The notes below the pieces were generated by a model, which saw only the letters and a program-made list of their open reading frames with translations, did not search any database and had not been told where the DNA came from. A stretch of DNA of 64,000 nt. Origin: Neobacillus paridis. GTDB taxonomy: Bacteria > Bacillota > Bacilli > Bacillales > Cytobacillaceae. Shown one piece after another: positions 53,214 through 62,640 of this stretch. How positions within the stretch are numbered: position 1 is the stretch's first letter; each line of letters begins with the position of its first letter. The stretch covers positions 248,001-312,000 of the forward strand of contig NZ_JAESWB010000168.1 in NCBI RefSeq assembly GCF_016765675.1. Reading direction: 5' to 3'. Position numbers and translations under genes: made by a program.

Positions 53214-56200
53214 ATGTTTTTAAAACGGTTGGATATTATTGGCTTTAAATCATTCGCTGACCGTATCAGTGTCGATTTTGTAACTGGAGTCACAGCGGTC
53301 GTTGGGCCGAATGGGAGCGGCAAAAGCAATATTACGGATGCCATCCGCTGGGTATTGGGGGAGCAATCAGCCAAGTCGCTCAGAGGCAGTAAAATGGAAG
53401 ATATCATTTTCGCGGGCAGCGATACGCGAAAACCGCTGAATTTTGCTGAAGTGACCTTAACGCTTGATAACGAGGATCAAGGACTGGCGATTGATTACAA
53501 TGAAGTAAGTGTTACACGAAGGGTATCCCGCTCAGGAGAGAGTGAATTTTTTATTAATAAACAGCCGTGCCGCTTAAAGGACATCGTTGACTTATTCATG
53601 GATTCCGGACTTGGCAGGGAAGCATTTTCGATCATCAGCCAAGGAAAAGTGGAAGAAATTTTAAATAGCAAGGCAGAGGACCGCCGAACCATTTTTGAAG
53701 AAGCAGCAGGAGTCTTAAAATATAAAAACCGCAAGAAAAAAGCAGAAGGAAAACTGGCGGAAACACAAGAAAATTTAAACCGTGTCCATGATATTCTTCA
53801 CGAGTTGGAAAGCCAAATTGAGCCGCTGAAAATTCAAGCCTCGATGGCTAAAGACTATTTGGAGAAAAAAGAAGAGCTTGAAAAATTTGAAGTAGCTTTA
53901 ACCGTCTATGAAATTGAAGAACTAAATCAGAAATGGGAAAACCTTACTAAACAGTTTGAAGACCATCAGCAGGAAGAATTGAAGCTATCTAGTGAGCTTC
54001 AATTAAAAGAAGCAAAAATTATTGAAACAAGAGAGCAAATTTCCGCTTTGGACGAGTCCATTACGGAACTGCAAAACGTCCTTCTTTATGCCAGCGAAGA
54101 GCTGGAAAAGCTGGAAGGGCGCAAGGAAGTATTGAAAGAGCGGCGGAAAAATGCAGCACAAAATAAAGAACAATTAAAAATGAACATGGCCGAATTAACG
54201 GATAAGATTACCGGATTAAAGGAGAATCGGGATTCTTTAGCGGTAACCGTCGGACAACTCGAGGAACAGGTAGGTAAACTAAAGGAGCTGTTAAAACAAA
54301 AACAGGAAAAGCTCCAGTTGTTTGCCGAAAACATTGATGAAAAAATTGATAGCTTAAAGGCTGAATATATTGAACTGTTGAATAAGCAGGCTGGTGCCAA
54401 AAACGAATTGAAATACATTGAGGAGCAATTTCAACAGCAGAAAAGAAAAATCGTCCGCCTCGACGAGGAAAACGCAAGGTTTCTGTCAGAGCGGCAAAAA
54501 GCCGAGAAGAAAAGGTCTGATATACAAACCCGGCTGGAAGAGGCCGGCCGGAAACTTGATGCTCAAGTAGCCGGCTTTCGTGAGCAACAACGGCAGCTAG
54601 AAGCCTTAAAAAAAACTTTCCAAAAGCAAGAAAAAACCTTGTATCAAGCCTATCAGCTGCTGCAACAGGCCAAATCGAAAAAGGACATGCTTGAAGAATT
54701 GGAGGAAGATTATTCGGGCTTCTTCCAGGGTGTTAAAGAAGTGCTGAAAGCCCGCGGCAACAAGCTGCAAGGAATTGCCGGCGCTGTTGCGGAGCTTATC
54801 CAAGTTCCGAAAGAATATGGAACAGCACTGGAGACTGCCCTTGGTGGCTCTTTGCAGCACATTGTCGTCGATACCGAGACGAACGCACGGGCGGCCATAC
54901 AGTATTTAAAGCAGCATTCATTTGGCAGAGCGACCTTTTTACCACTGAGTGTTATTAAGGGGCGGTCTTTGTCTCAGACACAACTGTCATTGATTCAGAA
55001 TCACCCCTCTTTCGTTGGCACGGCTGTCAGTCTTGTTCAGTTTGAAAAAAAATATTCCGATGTCATGAACAATCTATTAGGCAGTGTCGTCGTTACGACA
55101 GACCTAAAGGGTGCCAATGAATTGGCGAAAATTCTCCAGTATCGCATTCGCGTTGTGACGCTTGACGGCGATGTTGTCAATCCCGGCGGGTCGATGACCG
55201 GCGGTGCCGTTAAACAAAAAACATCTTCATTGTTAACAAGAAAAGGTGAGCTTGAAGAGCTGACAAAGAAACTTGCGATCATGGAGGAAAAGACTGCATC
55301 TCTTGAGCAAACTGTTAAGTCGTTAAAAGAGGAAATCCGTCTCGGTGAATTGCAGCTTGAAGCAATAAGAAAGTCCGGGGAGGAATTAAGACTTTCAGAA
55401 CAAACCCTAAAAGGGGATCTTCGTGAAGCCGAGCTGGAAGAAAAAAATATTAATGAACGTCTAGCCATCTATGACCTTGAAAAAGAGCAATTTTCAGAAG
55501 AAATTAGCGAGTTAACCAAAAGAAAAGAAACCAATACCCAAGTATTGGCGATGTTTCAAACGCAAATTTCCGAACTTGATAAACAAATAGTCCAACTAAC
55601 AGAGCAAAAGACGAGTGAACTGACATCAAAAGAAACACTTATCACGGAAATAAACGAGTTAAAGATTGAATTTACTTCAAAGAACGAGCAATATATCCAT
55701 TCAAAAGAACGGCTTGCTGCAATCGAATCAGAGTTGCGGGAAAGTGAACAAAAACTGTCTGTTCTTACCGAGGATTTGGAGCTTTTATCGACAGAAATGT
55801 CGAGCAGTACCTCAGGTGAGGAGCAATTGGAGGCTGCAGCTAAAAGAAAACAGCAGGATAAAGAAGCAACCTTACAGTTAATTACGGCGAGAAGACAGGA
55901 GCGACTGGAACTCCAAGATACCTTGGAAAACTTGGAAATTGAAACTAGAGAAGTCAAGCGGCTTCATAAGGGCATGACGGTTGTATTAAAGGATGAGGAA
56001 GTAAAACTGAACCGCTTGGATGTAGAACTGGAAAACAGATTAGCCCGCTTAAGAGAAGAATATTTGTTGTCTTATGATGGTGCAAAGGAACAATACCCAC
56101 TTACAATTCCTGTTGAGGAAGCGCGCAAGAAGGTTAAGCTGATTAAACTGGCCATTGATGAACTCGGCAATGTTAATCTGGGGGCGATTGAAGAATACGA

Positions 56201-56780
56201 GCGCGTTTCCGAACGCTATGAGTTTTTAATTGTCCAAAAGACAGATTTGCAGGAGGCAAAGGATACGCTTTTCCAAGTCATCGACGAGATGGATGAGGAA
56301 ATGAAAAAACGTTTCAAGCAAACATTTGATGGGATTCGTGAACATTTTGAACCTGTTTTTCGCGCGCTTTTCGGCGGCGGTAGAGCAGACCTGATTCTTA
56401 CGGAACCCGAGGATATTTTAAATACAGGTGTTGAAATTGTTGCTCAGCCGCCTGGTAAAAAGCTGCAGAATTTAGGGCTGCTGTCAGGAGGAGAACGGGC
56501 GTTAACAGCGATTGCCTTATTATTTTCGATTTTAAAGGTCCGACCTGTGCCTTTCTGTATTCTTGATGAAGTAGAGGCAGCCCTGGATGAAGCCAATGTC
56601 CAGCGTTTTAGTCAATATTTAAAACGGTATAGCAGCGAAACCCAGTTTATTGTCATCACTCATCGAAAGGGAACCATGGAGGAGGCCGATGTCCTCTACG
56701 GTGTAACCATGCAGGAATCAGGTGTTTCAAAGATGGTATCTGTTCGTCTGGAGGATACAAAAGAACTGGTAGAATCTTAA
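53214..56780 (+). CDS. smc: Chromosome segregation protein SMC
   Basis: A 1188-residue condensin ATPase. Walker A GPNGSGKSNITDAI lies at about residues 32-45, the first coiled coil at about 170-500, the hinge at about 505-670 (glycine-rich, VNPGGSMTGGAVK), the second coiled coil at about 680-1010, then signature LSGGERALTAIALLFSI and Walker B FCILDEVEAALDEANV. It partners with ScpA/ScpB, not encoded here. TGGGAGGATT precedes the ATG. Full length. Confidence 0.97.
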   Translation: MFLKRLDIIGFKSFADRISVDFVTGVTAVVGPNGSGKSNITDAIRWVLGEQSAKSLRGSKMEDIIFAGSDTRKPLNFAEVTLTLDNEDQGLAIDYNEVSVTRRVSRSGESEFFINKQPCRLKDIVDLFMDSGLGREAFSIISQGKVEEILNSKAEDRRTIFEEAAGVLKYKNRKKKAEGKLAETQENLNRVHDILHELESQIEPLKIQASMAKDYLEKKEELEKFEVALTVYEIEELNQKWENLTKQFEDHQQEELKLSSELQLKEAKIIETREQISALDESITELQNVLLYASEELEKLEGRKEVLKERRKNAAQNKEQLKMNMAELTDKITGLKENRDSLAVTVGQLEEQVGKLKELLKQKQEKLQLFAENIDEKIDSLKAEYIELLNKQAGAKNELKYIEEQFQQQKRKIVRLDEENARFLSERQKAEKKRSDIQTRLEEAGRKLDAQVAGFREQQRQLEALKKTFQKQEKTLYQAYQLLQQAKSKKDMLEELEEDYSGFFQGVKEVLKARGNKLQGIAGAVAELIQVPKEYGTALETALGGSLQHIVVDTETNARAAIQYLKQHSFGRATFLPLSVIKGRSLSQTQLSLIQNHPSFVGTAVSLVQFEKKYSDVMNNLLGSVVVTTDLKGANELAKILQYRIRVVTLDGDVVNPGGSMTGGAVKQKTSSLLTRKGELEELTKKLAIMEEKTASLEQTVKSLKEEIRLGELQLEAIRKSGEELRLSEQTLKGDLREAELEEKNINERLAIYDLEKEQFSEEISELTKRKETNTQVLAMFQTQISELDKQIVQLTEQKTSELTSKETLITEINELKIEFTSKNEQYIHSKERLAAIESELRESEQKLSVLTEDLELLSTEMSSSTSGEEQLEAAAKRKQQDKEATLQLITARRQERLELQDTLENLEIETREVKRLHKGMTVVLKDEEVKLNRLDVELENRLARLREEYLLSYDGAKEQYPLTIPVEEARKKVKLIKLAIDELGNVNLGAIEEYERVSERYEFLIVQKTDLQEAKDTLFQVIDEMDEEMKKRFKQTFDGIREHFEPVFRALFGGGRADLILTEPEDILNTGVEIVAQPPGKKLQNLGLLSGGERALTAIALLFSILKVRPVPFCILDEVEAALDEANVQRFSQYLKRYSSETQFIVITHRKGTMEEADVLYGVTMQESGVSKMVSVRLEDTKELVES

Positions 56781-56799
56781 TGTAAGGGAAGTGACGGGT

Positions 56800-57786
56800 A
56801 TGAGTTTTTTTAAGAAATTAAAAGAGAAAATCACAAAATCTACTGATTCCGTGACCGAAAAGTTTAAAGACGGGCTGACCAAAACAAGGTCCAATTTTTC
56901 CGGGAAAGTAAATGATCTGATTGCCAGATATCGTAAAGTGGATGAAGACTTCTTTGAAGAATTGGAGGAAATTCTTATTCAGGCCGATGTCGGCTTTGCG
57001 ACGGTAATGGAGCTAATTGATGAGTTAAAGCTGGAAGTCAAACGCCGGAATATTCAAGACCCTGCGGAGGTCCAAAGTGTCATTTCCGAAAAATTGGTGG
57101 AAATATATAATTCAGGTGAAGAACAATCCGCGCATTTAAATATTCAACAAGACGGGCTGACGGTCATTTTATTTGTCGGCGTCAATGGTGTTGGAAAAAC
57201 GACAACCATTGGAAAGCTGGCACACAAGTTTAAGAACGAAGGAAAAAAAGTTCTGTTAGCAGCAGGAGATACGTTTCGTGCCGGTGCGATTGAACAGCTC
57301 GAGGTTTGGGGTGACAGAGTTGGGGTTGAGACGATCAAACAGGCAGAAGGTTCCGATCCTGCAGCGGTAATGTTTGATGCGATTCAGGCGGCAAAATCAC
57401 GCAAGGTCGATATCCTCCTTTGTGATACCGCTGGCCGGCTGCAAAACAAAGTTAACCTAATGAAAGAGCTGGAAAAGGTAAAGCGGGTCATTGAACGGGA
57501 AATTCCTGGAGCACCGCATGAAGTCCTGCTTGTCCTTGATGCAACTACCGGACAAAATGCTTTAATCCAGGCGAAAACCTTTAAAGAAGCAACCGCTGTT
57601 AGCGGGATTGTCCTGTCAAAACTGGATGGTACCGCGAAAGGCGGGATTGTCCTGGCGATTCGAAAAGAGTTAAATATCCCGGTAAAATTTGTTGGTCTCG
57701 GTGAGAAAATGGATGACCTCCAGGAATTTGATGCCGAAAAATATGTTTACGGATTATTTGCCGATCAAGTGGAGAAAGCAGAATAA
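56800..57786 (+). CDS. ftsY: Signal recognition particle receptor FtsY
   Basis: A 328-residue SRP GTPase docking Ffh-ribosome complexes at the membrane. N domain (about 20-110), then the G domain: GVNGVGKTTTIGKLA (about 124-138), DTAGRLQNK and TKLDGTAKGG variants. The acidic A domain of proteobacterial FtsY is absent, as usual for Bacillus. ATG 56800 gives MSFFKKLKEKI; GTG 56791 is in frame. Follows smc by 19 bases. Confidence 0.96.
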   Translation: MSFFKKLKEKITKSTDSVTEKFKDGLTKTRSNFSGKVNDLIARYRKVDEDFFEELEEILIQADVGFATVMELIDELKLEVKRRNIQDPAEVQSVISEKLVEIYNSGEEQSAHLNIQQDGLTVILFVGVNGVGKTTTIGKLAHKFKNEGKKVLLAAGDTFRAGAIEQLEVWGDRVGVETIKQAEGSDPAAVMFDAIQAAKSRKVDILLCDTAGRLQNKVNLMKELEKVKRVIEREIPGAPHEVLLVLDATTGQNALIQAKTFKEATAVSGIVLSKLDGTAKGGIVLAIRKELNIPVKFVGLGEKMDDLQEFDAEKYVYGLFADQVEKAE

Positions 57787-57835
57787 TTGAAAAATATAAA
57801 GAAATTATTGTAAACGGGATTGTAAAGACATTTTC

Positions 57836-57864
57836 TTGACATAAACATTTTCGCTGTGTAAACT
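57836..57864 (+). promoter_or_regulatory. SigA promoter of ylxM-ffh
   Basis: A perfect TTGACA (57836-57841), a 17-base spacer and TAAACT (57859-57864), 43 bases before ylxM. This lets ylxM-ffh be transcribed apart from smc-ftsY. Confidence 0.8.
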
Positions 57865-57907
57865 CTTTGTAAAGGCTTTTAACTTAACATAAAAGGGGGA
57901 CCTGGGC

Positions 57908-58243
57908 ATGATACTGGAAAAGACAACACGAATGAACTACTTGTTTGACTTCTATCACTCGTTGTTAACGCCCAAGCAGCAAAGCTATATGTCTCTCTAC
58001 TATCTTGATGATTACTCTCTTGGTGAGATTGCCGAAGAGTATGATGTCAGCCGTCAAGCCGTTTATGACAATATTAAACGAACGGAAGCAATGCTCGAGG
58101 AATACGAAGAAAAGCTGTTATTACTGCAAAAATTTCACGAGCGTGCCGGACTTTTAAAAAAAATGAAAAGGCTGCTTCTGGAGGAAAACCCTTCAAAGCA
58201 GGAATTGCTTGATACAATAGTCGAGCTGGAGAATTTAGATTAG
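57908..58243 (+). CDS. ylxM: YlxM/p13 SRP-associated HTH protein
   Basis: A 111-residue YlxM-family protein with a sigma-region-4-like helix-turn-helix ([20 protein letters not shown], about 38-57) and a C-terminal helix. The Streptococcus homologue modulates SRP GTPase activity; the Bacillus role is not settled. It lies 12 bases before ffh, the usual pairing. Confidence 0.92.
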   Translation: MILEKTTRMNYLFDFYHSLLTPKQQSYMSLYYLDDYSLGEIAEEYDVSRQAVYDNIKRTEAMLEEYEEKLLLLQKFHERAGLLKKMKRLLLEENPSKQELLDTIVELENLD

Positions 58244-58255
58244 GAGGCGGCGCTG

Positions 58256-59608
58256 ATGGCATTTGAAGGATTAGCCGACCGACTGCAAAGTACGATTCAA
58301 AAAATCCGTGGTAAGGGAAAGGTTTCAGAAGCGGATGTAAAAGAAATGATGCGAGAAGTTCGTCTTGCTCTTCTTGAGGCAGATGTTAACTTTAAGGTCG
58401 TCAAGGATTTTGTTAAGAAAGTCAGTGAACGTGCTGTCGGACAAGAGGTACTGAAGAGCTTAACCCCCGGACAGCAAATCATTAAGATTGTAAATGAAGA
58501 ATTAACCTCGCTTATGGGCGGCGAACAGAGTAAAATTGCCGTTGCCAGCCGTCCGCCGACTGTTATCATGATGGTGGGTCTGCAGGGTGCCGGGAAAACA
58601 ACGACAACTGGAAAGCTCGCCAATTTGCTGCGCAAGAAATACAATCGCAAACCATTGCTGGTCGCAGGAGACATTTATCGCCCAGCTGCAATAAAGCAGC
58701 TGGAAACTCTTGGTAAGCAATTGAACATGCCAGTTTTTTCATTAGGGGATCAAATAAGTCCGGTGGAAATAGCCAGAAAGGCGATTGAGAAAGCAAAAGA
58801 GGATCATAACGATTATGTTCTGATTGATACGGCAGGCCGGCTTCATGTTGATGCGGCATTGATGGATGAGTTAAAAGAAATCAAGGAATTAACAAAGCCT
58901 GATGAAATTTTTCTTGTCGTTGATGCCATGACAGGACAAGATGCCGTTAATGTTGCTCAAAGCTTTAACGAACAGCTCGGGATTACCGGGGTTGTATTAA
59001 CAAAGCTTGATGGCGATACCCGCGGCGGGGCGGCTTTATCGATTCGGGCAGTGACGGAAAAGCCGATTAAATTTGTTGGTCTTGGCGAGAAATTGGATGC
59101 CCTTGAGCCGTTTCACCCGGAAAGAATGGCATCGAGAATTTTGGGCATGGGCGATGTCCTGACACTAATTGAAAAAGCGCAGTCCAATATTGACGAACAA
59201 AAGGCCAAAGAACTAGAGCAGAAAATGCGGACAGCAACATTCACCCTTGATGATTTTTTAGATCAGCTTGCTCAAGTCCGCAAAATGGGTCCGCTTGATG
59301 AATTGTTAAAAATGATGCCAGGCGCAAATAGAATCAAAGGTTTAAATAATATTCAAATCGATGAAAAACAAATCGCTCATGTAGAGGCAATCATTAAATC
59401 GATGACGAAGGATGAAAAGCTTCGCCCTGAGCTCATGAACTCGAGCCGCAAGCGGAGGATTGCCAAGGGAAGCGGCCGGACTGTAGCTGAAGTAAACCGG
59501 TTGCTCAAGCAATTTGAAGAAATGAAAAAAATGATGAAGCAAATGTCGGGCATGCAGCAAAAAGTAAAGAAAAAAGGCGGCTTTAAATTCCCGTTCAAGC
59601 CTTTTTAA
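58256..59608 (+). CDS. ffh: Signal recognition particle protein Ffh
   Basis: A 450-residue SRP54 GTPase. N domain (about 1-90); G domain with GLQGAGKTTTTGKLA (about 104-118), DTAGRLHVD and TKLDGDTRGG; methionine-rich M domain (about 300-450) that binds scRNA and signal peptides, ending in a basic FPF tail. GGAGGCGG precedes the ATG. Works with FtsY encoded just upstream. Confidence 0.97.
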   Translation: MAFEGLADRLQSTIQKIRGKGKVSEADVKEMMREVRLALLEADVNFKVVKDFVKKVSERAVGQEVLKSLTPGQQIIKIVNEELTSLMGGEQSKIAVASRPPTVIMMVGLQGAGKTTTTGKLANLLRKKYNRKPLLVAGDIYRPAAIKQLETLGKQLNMPVFSLGDQISPVEIARKAIEKAKEDHNDYVLIDTAGRLHVDAALMDELKEIKELTKPDEIFLVVDAMTGQDAVNVAQSFNEQLGITGVVLTKLDGDTRGGAALSIRAVTEKPIKFVGLGEKLDALEPFHPERMASRILGMGDVLTLIEKAQSNIDEQKAKELEQKMRTATFTLDDFLDQLAQVRKMGPLDELLKMMPGANRIKGLNNIQIDEKQIAHVEAIIKSMTKDEKLRPELMNSSRKRRIAKGSGRTVAEVNRLLKQFEEMKKMMKQMSGMQQKVKKKGGFKFPFKPF

Positions 59609-59649
59609 AAAAGTAATTTTTGGAAATAATGAGCGTAAAGAAAAAAACC

Positions 59650-59678
59650 TTTACAACATAATACCTATCTGTTAATAT
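59650..59678 (+). promoter_or_regulatory. SigA promoter of rpsP operon
   Basis: TTTACA (59650-59655), a 17-base spacer, TAATAT (59673-59678), 39 bases before rpsP. Confidence 0.7.
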
Positions 59679-59716
59679 TATTTCTTGTGTGAAACTATTC
59701 GGAGGTGCTATTAATT

Positions 59717-59989
59717 ATGGCAGTAAAAATTCGTTTAAAACGTATGGGAGCAAAGAAAACTCCTTTCTATCGTATCGTTGTGGCTGATTCTCGTTCTCCT
59801 CGTGATGGACGTTTCATTGAAACAGTTGGTACCTACAATCCGGTTGCAGAACCAGTTCAACTTGAAATCAATGAGGAACTCGCTCTTAAGTGGCTGCAAA
59901 ATGGTGCGAAACCATCTGATACAGTCCGTAATCTGTTCTCAAAACAAGGTATTATGGAAAAATTCCATAATGCAAAATTGAGTAAGTAA
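59717..59989 (+). CDS. rpsP: 30S ribosomal protein S16
   Basis: A 90-residue S16. The N-terminal signature [19 protein letters not shown] and the following [14 protein letters not shown] are intact. GGAGGTGC at 59701-59708 sets the ATG at 59717. First gene of a conserved ribosome-assembly group rpsP-khpA-ylqD-rimM-trmD-rplS. Confidence 0.97.
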   Translation: MAVKIRLKRMGAKKTPFYRIVVADSRSPRDGRFIETVGTYNPVAEPVQLEINEELALKWLQNGAKPSDTVRNLFSKQGIMEKFHNAKLSK

Positions 59990-59999
59990 TTGAGCAGCC

Positions 60000-60230
60000 A
60001 TGAAAGAATTGATTGAGACGATTGTTAAGCCCCTTGTCGATTTTCCTGAAGAAGTACATGTTGATGTTGAAGAGGAAGATACCCGGATTACTTACCATTT
60101 ATGGGTAAATAAGGCCGATATGGGTAAAGTGATTGGTAAACAAGGGCGGGTTGCAAAGGCCATTAGGACTGTTGTTTATGCAGCAGGATCATCACAACAA
60201 AAGAAAATATTTTTGGAAATTGGTGAGTAG
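60000..60230 (+). CDS. khpA: KH-domain RNA-binding protein KhpA (YlqC)
   Basis: A 76-residue single KH-domain protein with the GxxG-type loop in VIGKQGRVAKAIRTVV (about 44-59; GKQG). In streptococci it forms a complex with KhpB that binds RNA and affects division. The ribosome binding site is weak (TTGAGCAGCC), implying coupling to rpsP 10 bases upstream. Corresponds to B. subtilis ylqC. Confidence 0.93.
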   Translation: MKELIETIVKPLVDFPEEVHVDVEEEDTRITYHLWVNKADMGKVIGKQGRVAKAIRTVVYAAGSSQQKKIFLEIGE

Positions 60231-60247
60231 CTATTTGCATCTTGGCG

Positions 60248-60276
60248 AAAGGGAGGGATTGATTCCTCCCTTTTTT
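60248..60276 (+). terminator. Terminator between khpA and ylqD
   Basis: A 9-bp stem AAAGGGAGG (60248-60256) with CCTCCCTTT (60265-60273), an 8-base loop and T-run. The operon genes continue downstream, so it may act as an internal partial terminator. Confidence 0.8.
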
Positions 60277-60313
60277 GCTACAGGAAATGCCCCAGTTTAG
60301 AGGAGGACTCAAA

Positions 60314-60700
60314 ATGCAGCTAATCCAGACGGTTGTCGTCAAGCAAATATTAACCGAAAGCAGCAAGCAGCAGCTTTTTGATCAATATCAAGCCCACAAA
60401 CAGCAGCTTCAAAAAGAATGTGATCAACTTCATTTTGAATTAAAACGATTAGAACGAACAAAAACCTTTTCGCCTCAAACACTCAAAAAACATTTTGAAA
60501 AAGAGATTCAAATGCGAAAGGAAAAAATAAAGCTGATTGAGTTTCAAATAGAACAGCTGCATATCCTACCTTTAGGAAGCGAATTAAAGGAAAAGGAAGT
60601 TCAAGCGCTCATAGAAGTTAAAATAGGAGATGTCTGGAGTACTTCAGGAACCCAACCGACGATTGTGATTAAAGATGGAATTATCGAGGATATAAGATAG
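60314..60700 (+). CDS. ylqD: YlqD family protein
   Basis: A 128-residue protein of unknown function conserved in Bacillaceae between khpA and rimM. An N-terminal short strand segment, a coiled coil (about 15-85, rich in K, E and Q) and a conserved [20 protein letters not shown] block (about 85-104) are visible. GAGGAGGAC precedes ATG 60314; the frame is open upstream across the terminator. Recognised by position and sequence; function not inferred. Confidence 0.88.
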   Translation: MQLIQTVVVKQILTESSKQQLFDQYQAHKQQLQKECDQLHFELKRLERTKTFSPQTLKKHFEKEIQMRKEKIKLIEFQIEQLHILPLGSELKEKEVQALIEVKIGDVWSTSGTQPTIVIKDGIIEDIR

Positions 60701-60714
60701 AAGGTGAAGTACAT

Positions 60715-61233
60715 ATGGAAAAATGGTTTAATGTTGGCAAGGTGGTTAATACCCATGGCATAAAGGGGGAAGTTCGTGTCATTTCCAAGACAGATTTCCC
60801 CGAGGAGCGCTATAAAGCGGGAAATAAATTATATTTGTTTTTGCCTAAATCCACTGAACCGCTTGAATTAACGGTTCAAAACCATCGTACACATAAAAAT
60901 TTTGATTTACTCACTTTTGAAGGGTACGAAGATATAAATTTAGTGGAGAAATTCCGTGAGGGCATTTTGAAGGTGCCTGAATCGCAGTTAACGGAATTGG
61001 AAGAGGATGAGTATTATTTTCACGAAATTATTGGCTGCCATGTTCTCCTCCCCTCTGGCGAAGAAATTGGAAAAATTAGTGAAATTCTTACGCCTGGGGC
61101 AAATGATGTCTGGGTGGTGAAATCCAAGAGTGGGCAAGAGATTTTAATTCCTTATATTGAAGATGTCGTCAAACAGGTAGATGTCGAAAATAAAACGGTC
61201 ACAATTGAACCGATGGAAGGGTTATTATCATGA
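60715..61233 (+). CDS. rimM: Ribosome maturation factor RimM
   Basis: A 172-residue 30S assembly factor that binds S19. N-terminal RimM domain ([16 protein letters not shown], about 7-22) and C-terminal PRC-barrel (about 98-170). Overlaps trmD at ATGATG. AGAAGGTGAAG precedes the start. Confidence 0.96.
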   Translation: MEKWFNVGKVVNTHGIKGEVRVISKTDFPEERYKAGNKLYLFLPKSTEPLELTVQNHRTHKNFDLLTFEGYEDINLVEKFREGILKVPESQLTELEEDEYYFHEIIGCHVLLPSGEEIGKISEILTPGANDVWVVKSKSGQEILIPYIEDVVKQVDVENKTVTIEPMEGLLS

Positions 61234-61973
61234 TGCAGATTGATATTTTAACTCTTTTTCCCGAAATGTTTTCCGGAGTGCTGGGGCATTCCATGTTACA
61301 AAAAGCAGTGGAAAAGTCAGCTGTAACCTACAATGTTGTCAATTTCCGGAAATACGCTGATAATAAACATTCTCAGGTCGATGATTACCCTTATGGCGGC
61401 GGTGCAGGTATGGTGCTGATGCCACAGCCAATTTTTGCTGCTGTTGCCGACCTAAAAGAAAAGGCAGCCTGTAAAAAACCAAGAGTGATTCTTCTTTGTC
61501 CTCAAGGGACCAGATATGATCAGAAAAAGGCGGAGGAACTAGCCAAGGAAGAACATCTTATTTTTATTTGCGGTCATTACGAAGGATATGATGAACGAAT
61601 CCGAAAGCATATCGTGACTGACGAGATCTCGATTGGCGATTATGTGTTAACCGGCGGTGAGCTTGCGGCTATGGTGGTAGTCGACAGCGTTGTCCGCCTA
61701 TTGCCAGAAGTGTTGGGAAATGCTGAATCACATATAAAGGATTCCTTTAGTACTGGATTGTTAGAACATCCTCATTATACAAGACCGGCTGATTTTCACG
61801 GTATGAAAGTACCGGATGTGCTCCTTTCCGGGAACCATAAATTAATCGAAGAGTGGCGCAATAAAGAAGCATTGCGGCGAACCTTGGAAAGGCGGCCGGA
61901 TTTATTAGAAAAAATAGAACTGACCCCACAGCAGAAAAAATGGCTCCAAGAAGTTGAAAAAGAAGTCAACTAG
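61230..61973 (+). CDS. trmD: tRNA (guanine-37 N1)-methyltransferase TrmD
   Basis: A 247-residue SPOUT-class enzyme making m1G37, which prevents +1 frameshifting. [11 protein letters not shown] (about 52-62), [13 protein letters not shown] (about 111-123) and the knot [15 protein letters not shown] (about 132-146) are present. ATG 61230 overlaps the rimM stop; ATG 61233 is also possible. Confidence 0.97.
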   Translation: MMQIDILTLFPEMFSGVLGHSMLQKAVEKSAVTYNVVNFRKYADNKHSQVDDYPYGGGAGMVLMPQPIFAAVADLKEKAACKKPRVILLCPQGTRYDQKKAEELAKEEHLIFICGHYEGYDERIRKHIVTDEISIGDYVLTGGELAAMVVVDSVVRLLPEVLGNAESHIKDSFSTGLLEHPHYTRPADFHGMKVPDVLLSGNHKLIEEWRNKEALRRTLERRPDLLEKIELTPQQKKWLQEVEKEVN

Positions 61974-62039
61974 TATTGCGGGGCAGTCATTATTATGGTA
62001 TTATACATCTTGTGACTTTAGCTGAATTTATTCAGTCTG

Positions 62040-62110
62040 GTCTTATAACGATGTTCCGCTGTACGGTTGATTCTTATTTTTGTGCATGAGCATCTGTTGG
62101 AAGGAGTTGA
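62040..62110 (+). promoter_or_regulatory. Probable ribosomal protein L19 leader of rplS
   Basis: In the 142-base gap before rplS, AACGATGTTC (62047-62056) pairs with GAGCATC-GTT (62088-62098, one bulged T), enclosing a small CCG/CGG hairpin (62056-62066). The helix ends directly against the AAGGAG ribosome binding site (62101-62106). This fits the L19 leader family known upstream of rplS in low-GC Gram-positives; assignment by position and pairing only. Confidence 0.65.
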
Positions 62111-62115
62111 AAACG

Positions 62116-62460
62116 ATGCATCAATTAATTGAAGAAATCACAAAAGAACAATTGCGTTCTGACCTGCCTGCGTTCCGTCCTGGCGATACTGTACGTGTTC
62201 ACGTAAAAGTTATCGAGGGTACCCGCGAACGTATTCAGATTTTTGAAGGTGTTGTGATAAAGCGTCGTGGTGGTGGAATCAGTGAAACTTTCACAGTTCG
62301 TAAAGTTTCTTATGGAGTAGGCGTTGAGCGTACATTTCCATTACACACCCCAAAAATTGCGAAGCTTGAAGTAATTCGCCGCGGTAAAGTTCGCCGTGCA
62401 AAACTTTACTACTTACGTAATCTTCGCGGTAAGAAGGCTCGTATTAAAGAAATTCGCTAA
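62116..62460 (+). CDS. rplS: 50S ribosomal protein L19
   Basis: A 114-residue L19 at the 30S-50S interface. [20 protein letters not shown] and [19 protein letters not shown] are typical. ATG 62116 follows AAGGAG; the frame is open upstream into the leader to 62080. Probably self-regulated through the leader. Confidence 0.97.
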   Translation: MHQLIEEITKEQLRSDLPAFRPGDTVRVHVKVIEGTRERIQIFEGVVIKRRGGGISETFTVRKVSYGVGVERTFPLHTPKIAKLEVIRRGKVRRAKLYYLRNLRGKKARIKEIR

Positions 62461-62474
62461 TATGAAAAAGAAAG

Positions 62475-62499
62475 GAGCTTGCCGGGCAAGCTCTTTTTT
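62475..62499 (+). terminator. Rho-independent terminator of rplS
   Basis: GAGCTTGCC (62475-62483) pairs with GGCAAGCTC (62485-62493), followed by a T-run. The centre must open for a loop. Confidence 0.87.
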
Positions 62500-62640
62500 C
62501 ATACATATCATTCTCCCGCCATATGTTGAGGGTGACGAAACATTAAATTTTGATTAAAAATTTAAGCCCGTTGTGTTAAATGAACAAAGTTATGTACAAT
62601 AATCTCAATAATATTTTTTTGTAGGAATGGTGGGTTATGT

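Noticed and set aside
55037-55468. 143-codon minus-strand open frame inside smc
   Set aside because: Serine-rich shadow of the SMC hinge and coiled coil with no start signals.
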